From positions 1 to 46,559 of the forward strand of contig JANTQF010000281.1 in assembly GCA_032988165.1 (NCBI GenBank): DNA of 46,559 nucleotides. Reading direction: 5' to 3'. The notes under the pieces were generated by a model. The model searched no databases. It worked only from the letters and a program-made list of their open reading frames with translations, and was not told the DNA's origin. Positions 46,069-46,559 of this stretch are shown one piece after another (positions within the stretch are counted from its first letter, which is position 1; each line of letters opens with the position of its first letter). Both the position numbers and the translations under genes were made by a program. The stretch is from Emmonsiellopsis sp. PD_33. Its lineage: Eukaryota > Ascomycota > Eurotiomycetes > Onygenales > Ajellomycetaceae.

Positions 46069-46559
46069 TGGATGACGTGTCATGGGTTTTAAGGGATATG
46101 TTTGTTATGTTTTATGTTTTTATGTTTTATATGTGGTATGGTAGTTATGGTGGTTATGGATTGGTATGGTATGGATGGTGGTGGGTGGCTTATTTTTCGG
46201 ATTTTTCTTCTTCTTCTTCTTCTTCTTCTTCTTCTTGTTGCTTTTTTGTCCCCTTTCCCCCCCTTTTTTTTCTAATACTAACCTCCTCATTTCATTTCAT
46301 TCTGTTCTTCTTCATTTCATTTCTTTCTTTCTAATCATTCATTCATTCATTCACTTCACCTAAATCACTTGTCCCATTTCACTCACTCACTTCACTTCAT
46401 CCCACTTACATTTCATCCCCTGAGCCTTCCCTTCCTTTCTTTCTAACCAGCATACTCCCCCCCCCCCCCCTCTCCTCACTCTTTCTCCTCTTTTCTTCTT
46501 ACATCGTGCTGCCTTTCACTTTCTCCACAACCCCCCTCTATTCCTTACCCTTACTCGCT
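46069..46559. other. Pyrimidine-rich right edge
   Basis: This is the 3' UTR of the last gene followed by strongly pyrimidine-biased DNA on the given strand, with a TTC repeat, TTCA/TTTC runs and 14 C at 46457-46470. It may be the leader of a gene outside the window. No coding region is seen. Confidence 0.5.
46205..46236. repeat. (TTC)n microsatellite
   Basis: Ten or so TTC units lie after the last gene, like the array at 2687-2715. Confidence 0.85.

Noticed and set aside
46457..46470. Run of 14 C (and 12 G at 20507-20518)
   Set aside because: Homopolymers outside coding regions; no function can be argued from them and length may be unreliable.

Overview
The window is nuclear DNA of a filamentous ascomycete (Pezizomycotina, most likely Eurotiomycetes; an onygenalean fungus would fit, but this is an impression from protein resemblance and not a database result). 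The grounds are genes split by short introns (mostly 50-160 bp) with GT...CTAAC...AG signals, fungus-specific families (Zn2Cys6 regulator, CCAAT-complex subunit HapC, RTC4, Fungal_N/HeLo-like protein, LicD/Mnn4-like protein) and no bacterial operon structure. Most coding regions had to be joined by hand across introns; junctions are given in the entries.

Layout. 0.6-2.0 kb (+): secreted LicD/Mnn4-like protein. 3.1-5.0 kb (-): Fungal_N/HeLo-like protein with a disordered middle and a Gly/Ala-rich C-terminal helix. 5.0-7.9 kb: no gene recognised. 7.9-11.5 kb (+): DUF726 alpha/beta-hydrolase membrane protein. 12.6-14.3 kb (+): RTC4-domain protein. 14.7-15.1 kb (-): TMEM14-like protein, divergent from OST2/DAD1 at 15.6-16.4 kb (+). 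16.8-20.0 kb (-): PRP16 splicing helicase. 21.2-22.4 kb (-): HapC (HAP3/NF-YB), followed by 3.5 kb without a recognisable gene. 25.8-26.5 kb (-): prefoldin subunit 2. 27.7-30.1 kb (-): FarB/CTF1-beta-like Zn2Cys6 regulator. 31-34 kb: an orphan Pro-rich single-pass membrane protein and a poor region with two or three decayed copies of one repeat. 34.0-36.1 kb (+): Aro8-type aromatic aminotransferase. 38.4-42.9 kb (+): STE20/GCK-family kinase with very long flanking extensions. 44.6-46.1 kb (+): conserved-looking protein of unknown function.

Most genes are housekeeping genes (splicing, N-glycosylation, protein folding, CCAAT-dependent transcription, amino-acid metabolism) with no operon-like or biosynthetic-cluster logic. 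The less ordinary material is the HeLo-like protein, the 31-33 kb repeat/orphan region, the alternative N-termini available to HapC and the FarB-like factor, the ATG-plus-intron start of the TMEM14 gene, the repeat-bearing N-terminus of the kinase and the unknown 486-residue protein. I see no clear multi-gene undescribed system; the HeLo-like protein is the best single candidate for unexplored biology.
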